A stretch of DNA of 50,018 nucleotides from an uncultured Prevotella sp. (lineage in GTDB: Bacteria > Bacteroidota > Bacteroidia > Bacteroidales > Bacteroidaceae), in assembly GCA_900540375.1 (NCBI GenBank), contig UQFS01000028.1, positions 1 to 50,018 of the forward strand, in the 5' to 3' direction. The position numbers and the translations under genes were made by a program. Of the stretch, positions 1-6,947 are shown piece by piece. A model generated the notes under the pieces. The model searched no databases, had not been told where the DNA came from, and was given only the letters and a program-made list of their open reading frames with translations. The number at the start of each line of letters is the position of its first letter. Position 1 is the stretch's first letter.

Positions 1-53
1 CAACGACCCCGAGATTACAAATCACGTGCTCTGGCCAACTGAGCTAAAGAGGC
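1..53 (-). tRNA. tRNA-Thr (UGU), 3' part cut by window edge
   Basis: Read on the minus strand, the segment begins with an acceptor strand GCCTCTT, a D arm GCTC-AGTTGGCCA-GAGC and a seven-base anticodon loop TTTGTAA. This puts anticodon TGT at plus-strand positions 17-19, so the tRNA reads threonine ACA codons. The anticodon stem has one T-T mismatch. The variable region and the start of the T arm (CGTTG) are visible, and the rest lies beyond the left edge. The position downstream of hpf, xerC and rpsU matches the usual Bacteroidales arrangement ahead of a tRNA/tuf cluster. Confidence 0.9.
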
Positions 54-106
54 ATATCCTGCAGCCGCCTTGCACGACTTTCTAAGGACTCGTTGTAAAA
101 CGGCTG

Positions 107-137
107 CAAAGATACTACTTATTTTTCAATCTCCAAA
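107..137 (-). promoter_or_regulatory. Promoter for the tRNA-Thr transcript
   Basis: On the minus strand this reads TTTG, 19 bases, then TATCTTTG, which fits the Bacteroidetes primary-sigma consensus TTTG-N19-21-TAnnTTTG. It lies about 55 bases upstream of the tRNA 5' end. The leader between them contains the inverted pair GCAGCCG (61-67) and CGGCTGC (101-107). Confidence 0.7.
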
Positions 138-155
138 ACTTTTCGGAGAAATTTT

Positions 156-458
156 TCAATGCTTGCGTATTTTTTCCTTGAATTTCTCCAGTTGCACCCG
201 CAAAGAGTCTACACACTGGTCTACGCCCTCCTCAAATGTGTCGCATGTCTTGGCCACGTAAAGCGGACTTCCACCAGGCACGGTCACCGTGATACTGGTT
301 TCCTTATTGAGAGCGGTAGCGGGCTTGACAACTTTTAATTGCACCTCTACTTTCTGAATGTCTTCGAATGATTTTTCCAACTTGGCGGTCTTCTTCTCGA
401 TGAACGCCTGCAGTTTCTCGGTAGCGTCGAAGTGAATCGACTGAATCTTTACTTCCAT
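156..458 (-). CDS. hpf: Ribosome hibernation promoting factor, short HPF/RaiA type
   Basis: This 100-residue protein matches short ribosome hibernation factors. These bind the 30S decoding region in stationary phase and stop translation; short HPF favours 100S dimer formation. The protein opens with MEVKIQSIHFDATEKL, followed by the alternating strand and helix pattern of the S30AE domain, which fills the whole protein (residues 2-95). A basic C-terminus (EKFKEKIRKH) fits rRNA contact. It has no long-HPF C-terminal domain. It lies 31 bases behind xerC and upstream of tRNA-Thr, and is probably cotranscribed with rpsU and xerC, since I found no promoter of its own. The family call is firm. Whether it acts like HPF or YfiA in vivo cannot be read from the sequence. 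Confidence 0.93.
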   Translation of the reverse strand: MEVKIQSIHFDATEKLQAFIEKKTAKLEKSFEDIQKVEVQLKVVKPATALNKETSITVTVPGGSPLYVAKTCDTFEEGVDQCVDSLRVQLEKFKEKIRKH

Positions 459-489
459 AGTTACCTCCGTTTTTTGTTAAAGGTTAAAC

Positions 490-1377
490 TCACGCCCGTG
501 GATGGGCATCTTGATACACTCGCTTGAGTTGCTCGAACGTCGTATGCGTATAGATCTCCGTAGTGGAGGCCGACGCATGTCCCAACAACCGCCTCACACT
601 TTCTATGCCGGCACCGTGATTGAGCATGGCTGTGGCAAAAGTGTGGCGCAAGACGTGCGGCGAAAGCTTCTTCATGGAGCTGACCAGTCGCAGATGGCGC
701 TTCACCATCGCTTCAACCTGGCCTACACCCAACCGACATCCTTTCTCTGACAGGAAGAAAGCTTCCTCCTGTTTAGGAACCACTTCGTCTCTCGCCGACA
801 GATAATGCCGCAAGGCGTCCGCGAGTTCCTCACCAAAAGGTATGATACGCTGCTTATTGCCTTTACCGGTCACCTTGAGTTGCCGGTTGACAAAGTCCAC
901 ATCCGCATCACGCAGTCCTATCAGCTCTGCACGCCGTATCCCTGTTTCATAGAAAGTCATAATAATCGTACGTGCGCACGTACTCTTATAATCGTCTCCC
1001 CAAAGATCGCTGTCCAAAAGTCTGTCCATCTGCTCTTCCTGTAGGAAGCTGGGCAAAGGCTTCTTCAACTTCGGCGCACGAATACTGACCGTCGGGTCTT
1101 TATCGACCAAATGACGCGACAAGGCAAACTTATACAATGACCTGAGTGCGGACAATCGCCGGGCAACGGTTGTTGTGCTATTGCCCCCATCGACCATCTG
1201 CTCCATCCAATTGCGGATGATGTCACCGTCTATGGTTTCCCATGTCGGCTGGCCGTCCAATGCCTGAAAATACTCCTCGAACTTTTTGAAGTCCTCGGAA
1301 TAGCTGGTCACCGTCAATGGCGAGCGGTTGCGCTCGTGCCTGAGATAGTCCAGGAATCGGTCTATTATCTCCATCAT
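490..1377 (-). CDS. xerC: Tyrosine recombinase, XerC/XerD type
   Basis: This is a site-specific tyrosine recombinase of about 295 residues, expected to resolve chromosome dimers at a dif site. The N-terminal SAM-like DNA-binding domain covers about residues 1-90 (FLDYLRHERNRSPLTVTSY), and the catalytic domain follows. All the catalytic signatures are visible: arginine in ETGIRRAELIGL, lysine in VTGKGNKQRIIPF, HVLRH with histidine and arginine, the histidine in LLGHAS, and the nucleophilic tyrosine in TEIYTHTT. I prefer the start at 1377 or the adjacent ATG at 1374, where the typical MEIIDRFLDYL begins; an upstream ATG at 1389 would add four residues. Its place between rpsU and hpf is conserved in Bacteroidales and argues for a housekeeping Xer, not a mobile integrase. 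XerC and XerD cannot be told apart here. Confidence 0.92.
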   Translation of the reverse strand: MMEIIDRFLDYLRHERNRSPLTVTSYSEDFKKFEEYFQALDGQPTWETIDGDIIRNWMEQMVDGGNSTTTVARRLSALRSLYKFALSRHLVDKDPTVSIRAPKLKKPLPSFLQEEQMDRLLDSDLWGDDYKSTCARTIIMTFYETGIRRAELIGLRDADVDFVNRQLKVTGKGNKQRIIPFGEELADALRHYLSARDEVVPKQEEAFFLSEKGCRLGVGQVEAMVKRHLRLVSSMKKLSPHVLRHTFATAMLNHGAGIESVRRLLGHASASTTEIYTHTTFEQLKRVYQDAHPRA

Positions 1378-1479
1378 TATAGCTTCCAAGCGCTACACTT
1401 GCGTTTTCAGCAACGAATGTACGAAGAAAAATTCAAACTACCAAACTTTTTGAGTATTTTTTACTCTTGGAGTTGTTTT

Positions 1480-1671
1480 TTACTCCTCTTCCTGACGAAG
1501 CTTCTGTACGTAGATAGCGTGCTCCATCTTGAGACGTTTCTTGACAGAGGGCTTATCAAACTGCTGACGAGCGCGAAGCTCTTTCACCACACCTGTCTTT
1601 TCAAACTTTCTCTTGAACTTCTTGAGAGCTCTTTCGATGTTCTCGCCATCCTTTACTGGTACAATAATCAT
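1480..1671 (-). CDS. rpsU: 30S ribosomal protein bS21
   Basis: This 63-residue protein is bS21, a small-subunit protein near the anti-Shine-Dalgarno region of 16S rRNA. It begins MIIVPVKDGENIERALKKF and continues with the basic helical KRKFEKTGVVKELRARQ stretch typical of S21, ending in an acidic tail. The length matches the family. It heads a minus-strand set with xerC and hpf; the gap to xerC is about 100 bases and carries no recognisable promoter, so cotranscription is likely. A consensus promoter lies about 80 bases upstream. Confidence 0.96.
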   Translation of the reverse strand: MIIVPVKDGENIERALKKFKRKFEKTGVVKELRARQQFDKPSVKKRLKMEHAIYVQKLRQEEE

Positions 1672-1751
1672 TTTGTTTTGGTTTTATAATTTTAAATGTG
1701 AAACATACGCAACCGGGCGCCATCAATACATGGTACCACAATTTGCGGATG

Positions 1752-1783
1752 CAAAATTACATCTATTTTTCCAAATACGCAAA
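1752..1783 (-). promoter_or_regulatory. rpsU operon promoter
   Basis: On the minus strand this reads TTTG, exactly 20 bases, then TAATTTTG, a full match to the Bacteroidetes TTTG-N20-TAnnTTTG promoter. It leaves an 80-base leader before rpsU, long enough for control at the RNA level. Confidence 0.75.
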
Positions 1784-1833
1784 TAATTAACTAATTTTCT
1801 GCAAGTTGTGTTGTTTGACAGAAGGGACAGACA

Positions 1834-1896
1834 AGACAAAAGACCTTTCTACTAAGACAGAAGATCTTTTTATTGAGACAGAAAGACATAAAAGAC
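1834..1896. repeat. Imperfect 21-bp tandem repeats
   Basis: Three units start at 1834, 1855 and 1876, each beginning AGACA. Units one and two agree at 16 of 21 positions, and all five differences are transitions. The third unit matches only in its first part. Confidence 0.5.
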
Positions 1897-2021
1897 ATAT
1901 TCGCGTTCCTTTCAACAGCATCTATATATAAATAGGTGTACTCTTCCTGATCATAGCGCATCAAATTCTATTCCTTCCAAGCACTACACTTTCTTCAATC
2001 ATCAAACTCTTGAGAACAATA

Positions 2022-2077
2022 AGCTCACCCTAAGCACATCGTCTTATGATCACATGATCCTGTGCATAGGGTGAGCT
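2022..2077. repeat. Long intergenic hairpin with 17-bp arms
   Basis: AGCTCACCCTAAGCACA at 2022-2038 pairs with TGTGCATAGGGTGAGCT at 2061-2077, with a single mismatch and a 22-base loop. It sits downstream of the aminopeptidase gene. No T-tract follows on either strand, so a terminator role is not shown. Confidence 0.7.
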
Positions 2078-2080
2078 CAT

Positions 2081-2112
2081 TCCCTCCCCTTGGGGAGGGT
2101 TAGGGAGGGGCC
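2081..2112. repeat. GC-rich palindromic intergenic repeat, copy 1
   Basis: CCCTCCCC (2082-2089) and GGGGAGGG (2092-2099) form a perfect 8-bp stem with a two-base loop, followed by TTAGGGAGGGG. The same pattern recurs at 5214-5421 and 38239-38267, with a weaker form near 7565. Confidence 0.65.
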
Positions 2113-2151
2113 GGAGGACTGGAGGGTCTTAGATCTTTCGGGCTTGTCCTT

Positions 2152-3939
2152 CTATATTTCCTTCGTCTTCCCCTTCAGCCACTCTTTCTCATCCTCGTCG
2201 AGATGGGGAGCAAGCTTCTCGTAGACATAATGGTGGTAGCTGTTAAGCCAGGCGATCTCTTCGAGCGTAAGTTCGTCAAGGATGATGGGCTCCGCGTCGA
2301 TGGGACAGAGGGTGAGCGGCTCAAACTGGAGGAAGGCACCGAAGTCCGTGGTCTTGTAAGGACGGATGAGCAGCGTATTCTCGATGCGCACGCCGAACTT
2401 TCCGGCGAGGTAGAGGCCGGGTTCGTCGGTGACAGTCATACCGTCGCCAAGCGGAGAAGGCATATACTCCATGCGTATCTGGTGAGGCCCCTCATGCACG
2501 TTAAGATAGGAACCCACGCCGTGACCGGTACCGTGGAGATAGTTCAGTCCCTCGCGCCACATAGCCTCGCGCGCGAGGATGTCGAGCTGCGTGCCGCTGG
2601 AACCCTCGGGGAACTTACAGAGTTCGAGTTGGATATGTCCCTTGAGCACAAGTGTATAGATATGACGTTCCTCGTCGGTGAGCGGTCCGAGCGGGATCGT
2701 GCGTGTGATGTCGGTAGTTCCGTCCTGGTACTGCGCGCCACTGTCGAGGAGCAGGAAGCCGTGCGGTTCAAGCGGGATGTCGGTCTCCGGCGTGGCTTCG
2801 TAGTGGACGATGGCACCATGGGTACCGTATCCGGCTATGGTATCAAAACTGATGTCGCGGAAGAGTGGCTGTTCGGCACGCAGGGCGGTGAGCTTGCGGT
2901 CGATGCTCATCTCGGTCTGACCACCGGCTTCCACAGCAGGTTTCAACCATCTGAGAAACTTCACCAAGGCGATACCGTCACGCAGCATAGCACGGTGAAA
3001 ACCCGCAATCTCGGTCTCGTTTTTGATCGCTTTCATGGCAGGCACCGGCGAGGCATGGCTGACCACAGGACGACAGCTGGCCACACGATAAAGCGAGTAG
3101 CAGGTCTCGTTGAGGTCGAGAAGGATGTTGTACTCAGGATACCGCTTCAAGCCCTTTGCCACATCGGCATAAGGAGCCACACCGACGCCCTCCCCGGCGA
3201 GATAGTCCCGCACCCCGTCTGAGACCTTCTCCTTATTTATATATAAGGTGGCATGTGTAGTGTCGATGAGCAGGTAAGCCACAAAGACGGGATTGCAGTG
3301 CACGTCAGTGCCACGAAGGTTGAGCGTCCACGCCACATCGTCGAGCGCAGAGACGAGCATACCGTCGGCATGAAGCGTGCGCAAGGCCTTGCGGATACGT
3401 GCGAGCTTATCGGCAGCGCGCTCTCCGGCATATTCCAGCGACTGTATCTCCACGCGATGGTCGGGGATTGCCGGGCGGTCACGCCATACGACGGACAGCG
3501 GGTCGAAGTTGTGGCGCACGGTGATGCCACCTTCCTGGCGCAGATCAGCAATCATCGCCTCCACGCTGCTGCAGCTGTTCACCATACCGTCCATACCGAC
3601 GACAGCGCCGTCGACATCGTGGAGTTCCTGACCGAGCCATTGCGCAATGGTCGGCGTACCCTTCACCTTGAGTTTCATCAGCTGATACTCGGTACCGCTC
3701 AGTTGGTCAGCAGCTGCAAGGAAATAGCGGCTGTCAGTCCACAGCGCGGCACTATGCATCGTGACCACAGCCGTACCCGCCGAGCCGTTGAAGCCACTTA
3801 CCCACTCGCGGCCCTTCCACCGGTCGGGCACATACTCACTGTTGTGGGGGTCGGTACTGGGAAAGATAAACGCATCGAGATGTTCACGGCACATCACCTC
3901 GCGCAGGTCGCGCAGCCGTTGCTTGATCACTTCTTTCAT
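2152..3939 (-). CDS. Xaa-Pro aminopeptidase, M24B family
   Basis: This 595-residue protein is a cytoplasmic M24B (aminopeptidase P-like) metallopeptidase that removes an N-terminal residue next to proline. It has the three-part form of long M24B enzymes: two creatinase-like N-terminal domains (about 1-310), the pita-bread catalytic domain (about 315-535), and a C-terminal extension rich in E, L and H. The metal ligands are visible in order: two aspartates in LLLDSGAQYQDGTTDITRT near residues 400 and 410, the histidine of LHGTGHGVGSYLNVHEGP near 470, the glutamate of TDEPGLY near 505, and the glutamate of RIENTLL near 522. No signal peptide is seen. It has its own consensus promoter and is divergent from mdh. 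The family is firm; substrate preference is inferred. Confidence 0.93.
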   Translation of the reverse strand: MKEVIKQRLRDLREVMCREHLDAFIFPSTDPHNSEYVPDRWKGREWVSGFNGSAGTAVVTMHSAALWTDSRYFLAAADQLSGTEYQLMKLKVKGTPTIAQWLGQELHDVDGAVVGMDGMVNSCSSVEAMIADLRQEGGITVRHNFDPLSVVWRDRPAIPDHRVEIQSLEYAGERAADKLARIRKALRTLHADGMLVSALDDVAWTLNLRGTDVHCNPVFVAYLLIDTTHATLYINKEKVSDGVRDYLAGEGVGVAPYADVAKGLKRYPEYNILLDLNETCYSLYRVASCRPVVSHASPVPAMKAIKNETEIAGFHRAMLRDGIALVKFLRWLKPAVEAGGQTEMSIDRKLTALRAEQPLFRDISFDTIAGYGTHGAIVHYEATPETDIPLEPHGFLLLDSGAQYQDGTTDITRTIPLGPLTDEERHIYTLVLKGHIQLELCKFPEGSSGTQLDILAREAMWREGLNYLHGTGHGVGSYLNVHEGPHQIRMEYMPSPLGDGMTVTDEPGLYLAGKFGVRIENTLLIRPYKTTDFGAFLQFEPLTLCPIDAEPIILDELTLEEIAWLNSYHHYVYEKLAPHLDEDEKEWLKGKTKEI

Positions 3940-4005
3940 AGCATATAACGATTAAAGGTTTGATCTAATCCCTGAAATGCCAAACAGACATAACAAAAGA
4001 TGTAA

Positions 4006-4037
4006 CAAAGATAATACTTTTAAGAATAAACAACAAA
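4006..4037 (-). promoter_or_regulatory. Promoter for the M24 aminopeptidase gene
   Basis: On the minus strand it reads TTTG, 20 bases, TATCTTTG, a full match to the Bacteroidetes promoter consensus. It lies about 65 bases upstream of the start codon, back to back with the mdh promoter. Confidence 0.75.
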
Positions 4038-4077
4038 TAAAAGTGCAAAGAAATCACTCAATGAATAGATTTTTTAG

Positions 4078-4085
4078 TAACTTTG
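4078..4085 (+). promoter_or_regulatory. Probable mdh promoter (-7 element)
   Basis: TAACTTTG matches the -7 consensus TAnnTTTG and lies 86 bases upstream of the mdh ATG. No TTTG -33 box is found at the expected distance, so this is a half-site call. Confidence 0.5.
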
Positions 4086-4171
4086 CATGACTGCAAGGAA
4101 GAAAGCCCCCGTGCACACTTCTTGCAGTCGGAAAACACAGAAAAGTATTTCTGAACTAAATAATTAGTGTT

Positions 4172-5209
4172 ATGAACTATTTAACAAATGACAAGCTGGT
4201 CATCGTCGGCGCAGGCGGTATGATCGGTTCCAACATGGTACAGAGCGTTCTGATGCTCGGCCTTACTCCTAACGTATGTCTCTATGATATCTATGAGCCG
4301 GGTGTTCATGGTGTCTTCGATGAGATTCAGCAGTGCGCATTCCCAGGTGCCAACGTCACCTACTGTGCTCCTGCCGTTGATGACATGGGCAATCCCGAGA
4401 AGGTTGCCGAGGCTGCCAAGAAAGCTTTCACCGGCGCTAAATACATCATTTCCTCTGGTGGTGCTCCACGCAAGGCAGGCATGACACGTGAGGATCTGCT
4501 GAAGGGCAACTGCAAGATCGCTGCTGACTTCGGTGACAACATCAAGAAGTACTGCCCGGACGTTGAGCACGTGGTTGTCATCTTCAACCCCGCTGACGTG
4601 ACCGCACTGACCACTCTGATCCACTCTGGTCTGAAGCCCAACCAGCTGACCTCTTTGGCTGCTCTTGACTCTACCCGTCTGCAGCAGGCCCTGGCACTGG
4701 AGTTCGGTGTTCAGCAGGACAAGGTGACCGGCGCTCACACTTATGGTGGCCACGGCGAGCAGATGGCTGTCTTCGCTTCTCAGGTGAAGGTCGACGGCAA
4801 GCCGCTGGCTGAGATGGGTCTCAGCGACGAACGTTGGCAGGAGATCAAGCACATCACCGTACAGGGTGGCTCCAACATCATCAAGCTGCGTGGCCGCAGC
4901 TCTTTCCAGAGCCCTGCCTACAACGCCGTGAAGATGATCGAGGCTGCTATGGGCGGCGAGAAGTTCACTCTGCCTGCAGGCTGCTATGCCGATATCCCTG
5001 AGCTGGGCTTCAAGGACGTGATGATGGCGCTGCCTACTACCATCGACAAGAGCGGTGTGCACTACACGGTTCCTACAGGTACGAAGGAAGAGATGGCTGA
5101 CCTGCAGAAGAGCTATGAGCACCTCTGCAACATGCGTCAGGAGGTCATCGACCTCGGCATCATTCCTCCTATCAATGAGTGGAGCAAGATGAACCCGAAC
5201 CTGAAGTAG
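4172..5209 (+). CDS. mdh: Malate dehydrogenase (LDH/MDH family)
   Basis: This 345-residue protein belongs to the NAD-dependent lactate/malate dehydrogenase family and is of the form annotated as malate dehydrogenase in Bacteroidales. It would interconvert malate and oxaloacetate, here most likely on the reductive route to succinate. The Rossmann motif GAGGMIGSNM (residues 13-22) follows strand KLVIV. The nicotinamide-side SSGGAPRKAGMTREDLLKGN segment with its arginines is present. The catalytic histidine lies in YGGHGEQM (H194). It is preceded by a clear -7 promoter element and followed by an array of GC-rich palindromes in place of an ordinary terminator. It stands alone as a transcription unit. 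Lactate dehydrogenase activity is a less likely alternative that sequence alone cannot exclude. Confidence 0.92.
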   Translation: MNYLTNDKLVIVGAGGMIGSNMVQSVLMLGLTPNVCLYDIYEPGVHGVFDEIQQCAFPGANVTYCAPAVDDMGNPEKVAEAAKKAFTGAKYIISSGGAPRKAGMTREDLLKGNCKIAADFGDNIKKYCPDVEHVVVIFNPADVTALTTLIHSGLKPNQLTSLAALDSTRLQQALALEFGVQQDKVTGAHTYGGHGEQMAVFASQVKVDGKPLAEMGLSDERWQEIKHITVQGGSNIIKLRGRSSFQSPAYNAVKMIEAAMGGEKFTLPAGCYADIPELGFKDVMMALPTTIDKSGVHYTVPTGTKEEMADLQKSYEHLCNMRQEVIDLGIIPPINEWSKMNPNLK

Positions 5210-5213
5210 GCCC

Positions 5214-5421
5214 ACCCCCCGCCCCTCCCAAGGGAGGGGAGAGTGCTCACCGGGCTCACCCCCAACCCCTCACAAAGGAGGGGAATAGCAAGCCCTTCTC
5301 CAATCCCAAACGAGGGGGGGGGCACAAATCCCATGCAAGGGTTTTGCGATCCTCCCCCCTCGGGGGAAGGGGGAGTTAGAGGAGGGTTTGATCGTTTTCA
5401 TCGGGGGGAGTTAGAGGAGGG
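5214..5421. repeat. Cluster of GC-rich palindromic repeats, copy 2 (array)
   Basis: Several units of the same type as at 2081 are packed between mdh and the sigma-factor gene. One perfect stem is CCCCTCCC (5222-5229) with GGGAGGGG (5232-5239). Further units lie near 5259-5285, 5293-5322, 5351-5387 and 5401-5421. The last two share the string GGGGGAGTTAGAGGAGGG. No coding potential is seen. Confidence 0.65.
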
Positions 5422-5447
5422 CTCTTTTCTTTTTGTTTTACATATAT

Positions 5448-5942
5448 ATGCTTTCCATCGAAACCGCTTTCCAAGAATACTACCGTCCGCTCTGCCTCTA
5501 TGCCATGCACTATCTCTGTGGTGATGTCGACACCGCCGAGGATGTGGTGCAGGAGTGCTTCGTGCGGCTGTGGCAACGTGAGGCCAACAATGACAAGGCG
5601 TTTCTCTATACCGCTGTACGCAATGCTTGCATCGACCGGCTGCGCCGCAACGATCCGTTCTGCCACGAGGTCGAGCCACAGGACTTGGAAGGCACTATCA
5701 CCGACGAAGAGGCGCAGGACCGCTCTGTTCTTGAAGCCCGTCTATGGAAAGCGATTGATTCCCTACCCCACCGCCAGCGCGAGGCTCTGCTGCTCTGCAA
5801 GCGCGACGGACTGTCCTACCGCGAGGCTGCCGAGAGGATGGGCATCAGCGAGAAGACCGTGGAGCATCTTCTCTCCAACGCCGTGAAAGCACTCAGAGAA
5901 CACCGCGCCGACATCTACCGCATCGTACTCATCGTTTATTAA
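5448..5942 (+). CDS. ECF-type sigma-70 factor (signalling locus 1)
   Basis: This 164-residue protein is an extracytoplasmic-function sigma factor. Region 2 (about residues 5-65) contains DVDTAEDVVQECFVRLW and FLYTAVRNACIDRLR, the -10 recognition and core-binding helices. Region 4 (about 105-155) holds LPHRQREALLLCKRDGLSY and the helix-turn-helix AAERMGISEKTVEHLLSNAV. I chose the ATG at 5448; a TTG at 5433 in the same frame would add only MFYIY and is less likely. Downstream genes include an STN-domain TonB receptor and a FecR protein, so it should be the sigma of a cell-surface signalling circuit. The unusual point is that FecR is not next to it but five genes on, past a decayed region. Confidence 0.9.
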   Translation: MLSIETAFQEYYRPLCLYAMHYLCGDVDTAEDVVQECFVRLWQREANNDKAFLYTAVRNACIDRLRRNDPFCHEVEPQDLEGTITDEEAQDRSVLEARLWKAIDSLPHRQREALLLCKRDGLSYREAAERMGISEKTVEHLLSNAVKALREHRADIYRIVLIVY

Positions 5943-6466
5943 TCCCCGCTTTTGTTAAGTATACTGACAAAAAACGGTCCTTATTTTGCGCTTCTTTGCC
6001 AACAAAAGACCTTTTGCCCGAAAAGAATCGATTTTTACGTATTTTTATAACATCCTAATAAACAAGTACTTACTAAAACCAGCATTTTTACGTTATTGTC
6101 AGAAAGGCTTTCTGACCAAAAATTCTCTAGAGAATTTTCCATCAGAAAGGTACTTTGATGTGCTCAAACTACCTTCCTGACCGTATAAAACCACCTTTTT
6201 CATCATAAGAAACCTCTGTTTTGTGAGTGAAAAAACGAAATTTTCATGTTTACGGCCTCCTTTTCTTTAAAAAAGCCTTCGCCGTCCGCTCCAGAATGAA
6301 AGCACGAGCGAACGCACTTTTGTCAATACGTTTCTACCATCATTTCACAATTATATAAGCAGCGCTGCTTAAGCGCGGCTGGTAAGCAACTATCTCCCTC
6401 CTTTCCTTAAGAAAAGTGTAGCACTTTGAGGTATATTCGCTAAGAAAAGTGTGAATAGGAACAGCG
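5943..6466. other. AT-rich region without a gene, with several palindromes
   Basis: No gene was seen. Three perfect palindromes stand out: a 9-bp stem with a one-base centre at 6098-6116 (GTCAGAAAG-G-CTTTCTGAC), the 16-bp AATTCTCTAGAGAATT at 6121-6136, and a 16-bp palindrome centred on AGCGCT at 6356-6371. A partial copy of TCAGAAAGGTACTTTGA follows the second. They could be regulatory sites for the locus or remnants of lost DNA. Confidence 0.5.
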
Positions 6467-6737
6467 TTGGAAGCCGACGGCAAGGAATACAAGGTGAAGG
6501 ATGCTACCATCATCAAGTTGGGCGAGCCTTACACGATGACGGAAGACACGCTGAATCTGACAATAACGATCGAACCACTGCCCGTGACATCCATCTGGCA
6601 CGCCAGCTCTATATTTCCTCCAAGTACGCAGCTTCCCTACCTGCAAACTCATTGACCGCAACGGAAAGGTACTCGACGTCAATGCCGACCCACACGACCT
6701 CGAAGCCATCGCCCGACTGCCGGAACAGATGGAATAG
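6467..6737 (+). pseudogene. Remnant of a thioredoxin-like (TlpA/AhpC-type) gene
   Basis: The reading frame is broken. From 6600 to 6737 one frame gives VRSFPTCKLIDRNGKVLDVN and then DPHDLEAIARLPEQME with a stop. This looks like the C-terminal part of a thioredoxin-fold protein, where the cis-proline strand precedes a LID-NGK hairpin. A different frame upstream (from 6467) gives EADGKEYKVKDATIIKLGEP and more, open for 62 codons and overlapping the first. No CxxC active site and no ordinary start codon are present, so an internal deletion with frameshift is likely. It may be a lost member of the sigma locus, since TlpA-like genes also occur in locus 2. The family call rests on a short match. 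Confidence 0.5.
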
Positions 6738-6947
6738 TAAGTAAGGAGAATTAGTGAGTATACATTCCCGCGCACGTCGTGGCAGGACACCTTGATTCTA
6801 TCATAAGGACCCTCCGTGCTGGTGGCGGAATTGTACCTGAGCTGTTCATTTACATGCACGCCGCAAAGATACGCTATTTTTTTCTTTCCTATGGGGGGAT
6901 TCCCGACTTTCTGCGTCATAGCGACAGACAACAACAACTGAGAGAAT

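Larger units (their letters stand above)
1784..2151. other. Intergenic region without a gene
   Basis: No convincing gene was seen between the rpsU promoter and the end of the aminopeptidase gene. It holds three things: imperfect 21-base tandem repeats (1834-1896), a long hairpin (2022-2077) and a GC-rich palindrome (2081-2112). The last two lie just behind the aminopeptidase stop codon and may stabilise or end its transcript, but neither has a T-run of the intrinsic terminator kind. Confidence 0.6.

Noticed and set aside
490..1377. Whether the tyrosine recombinase marks an integrated element
   Set aside because: It lies between rpsU and hpf, a conserved housekeeping position, with no attachment-site duplication or phage genes, although a tRNA is nearby.
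1834..1896. Possible CRISPR array
   Set aside because: The units are only 21 bases, directly adjacent without spacers and poorly conserved. No cas gene is in the window.
4181..5215. A 344-codon minus-strand open frame almost the length of mdh
   Set aside because: It mirrors mdh exactly and has no recognisable motif, while mdh itself has the Rossmann and catalytic motifs.
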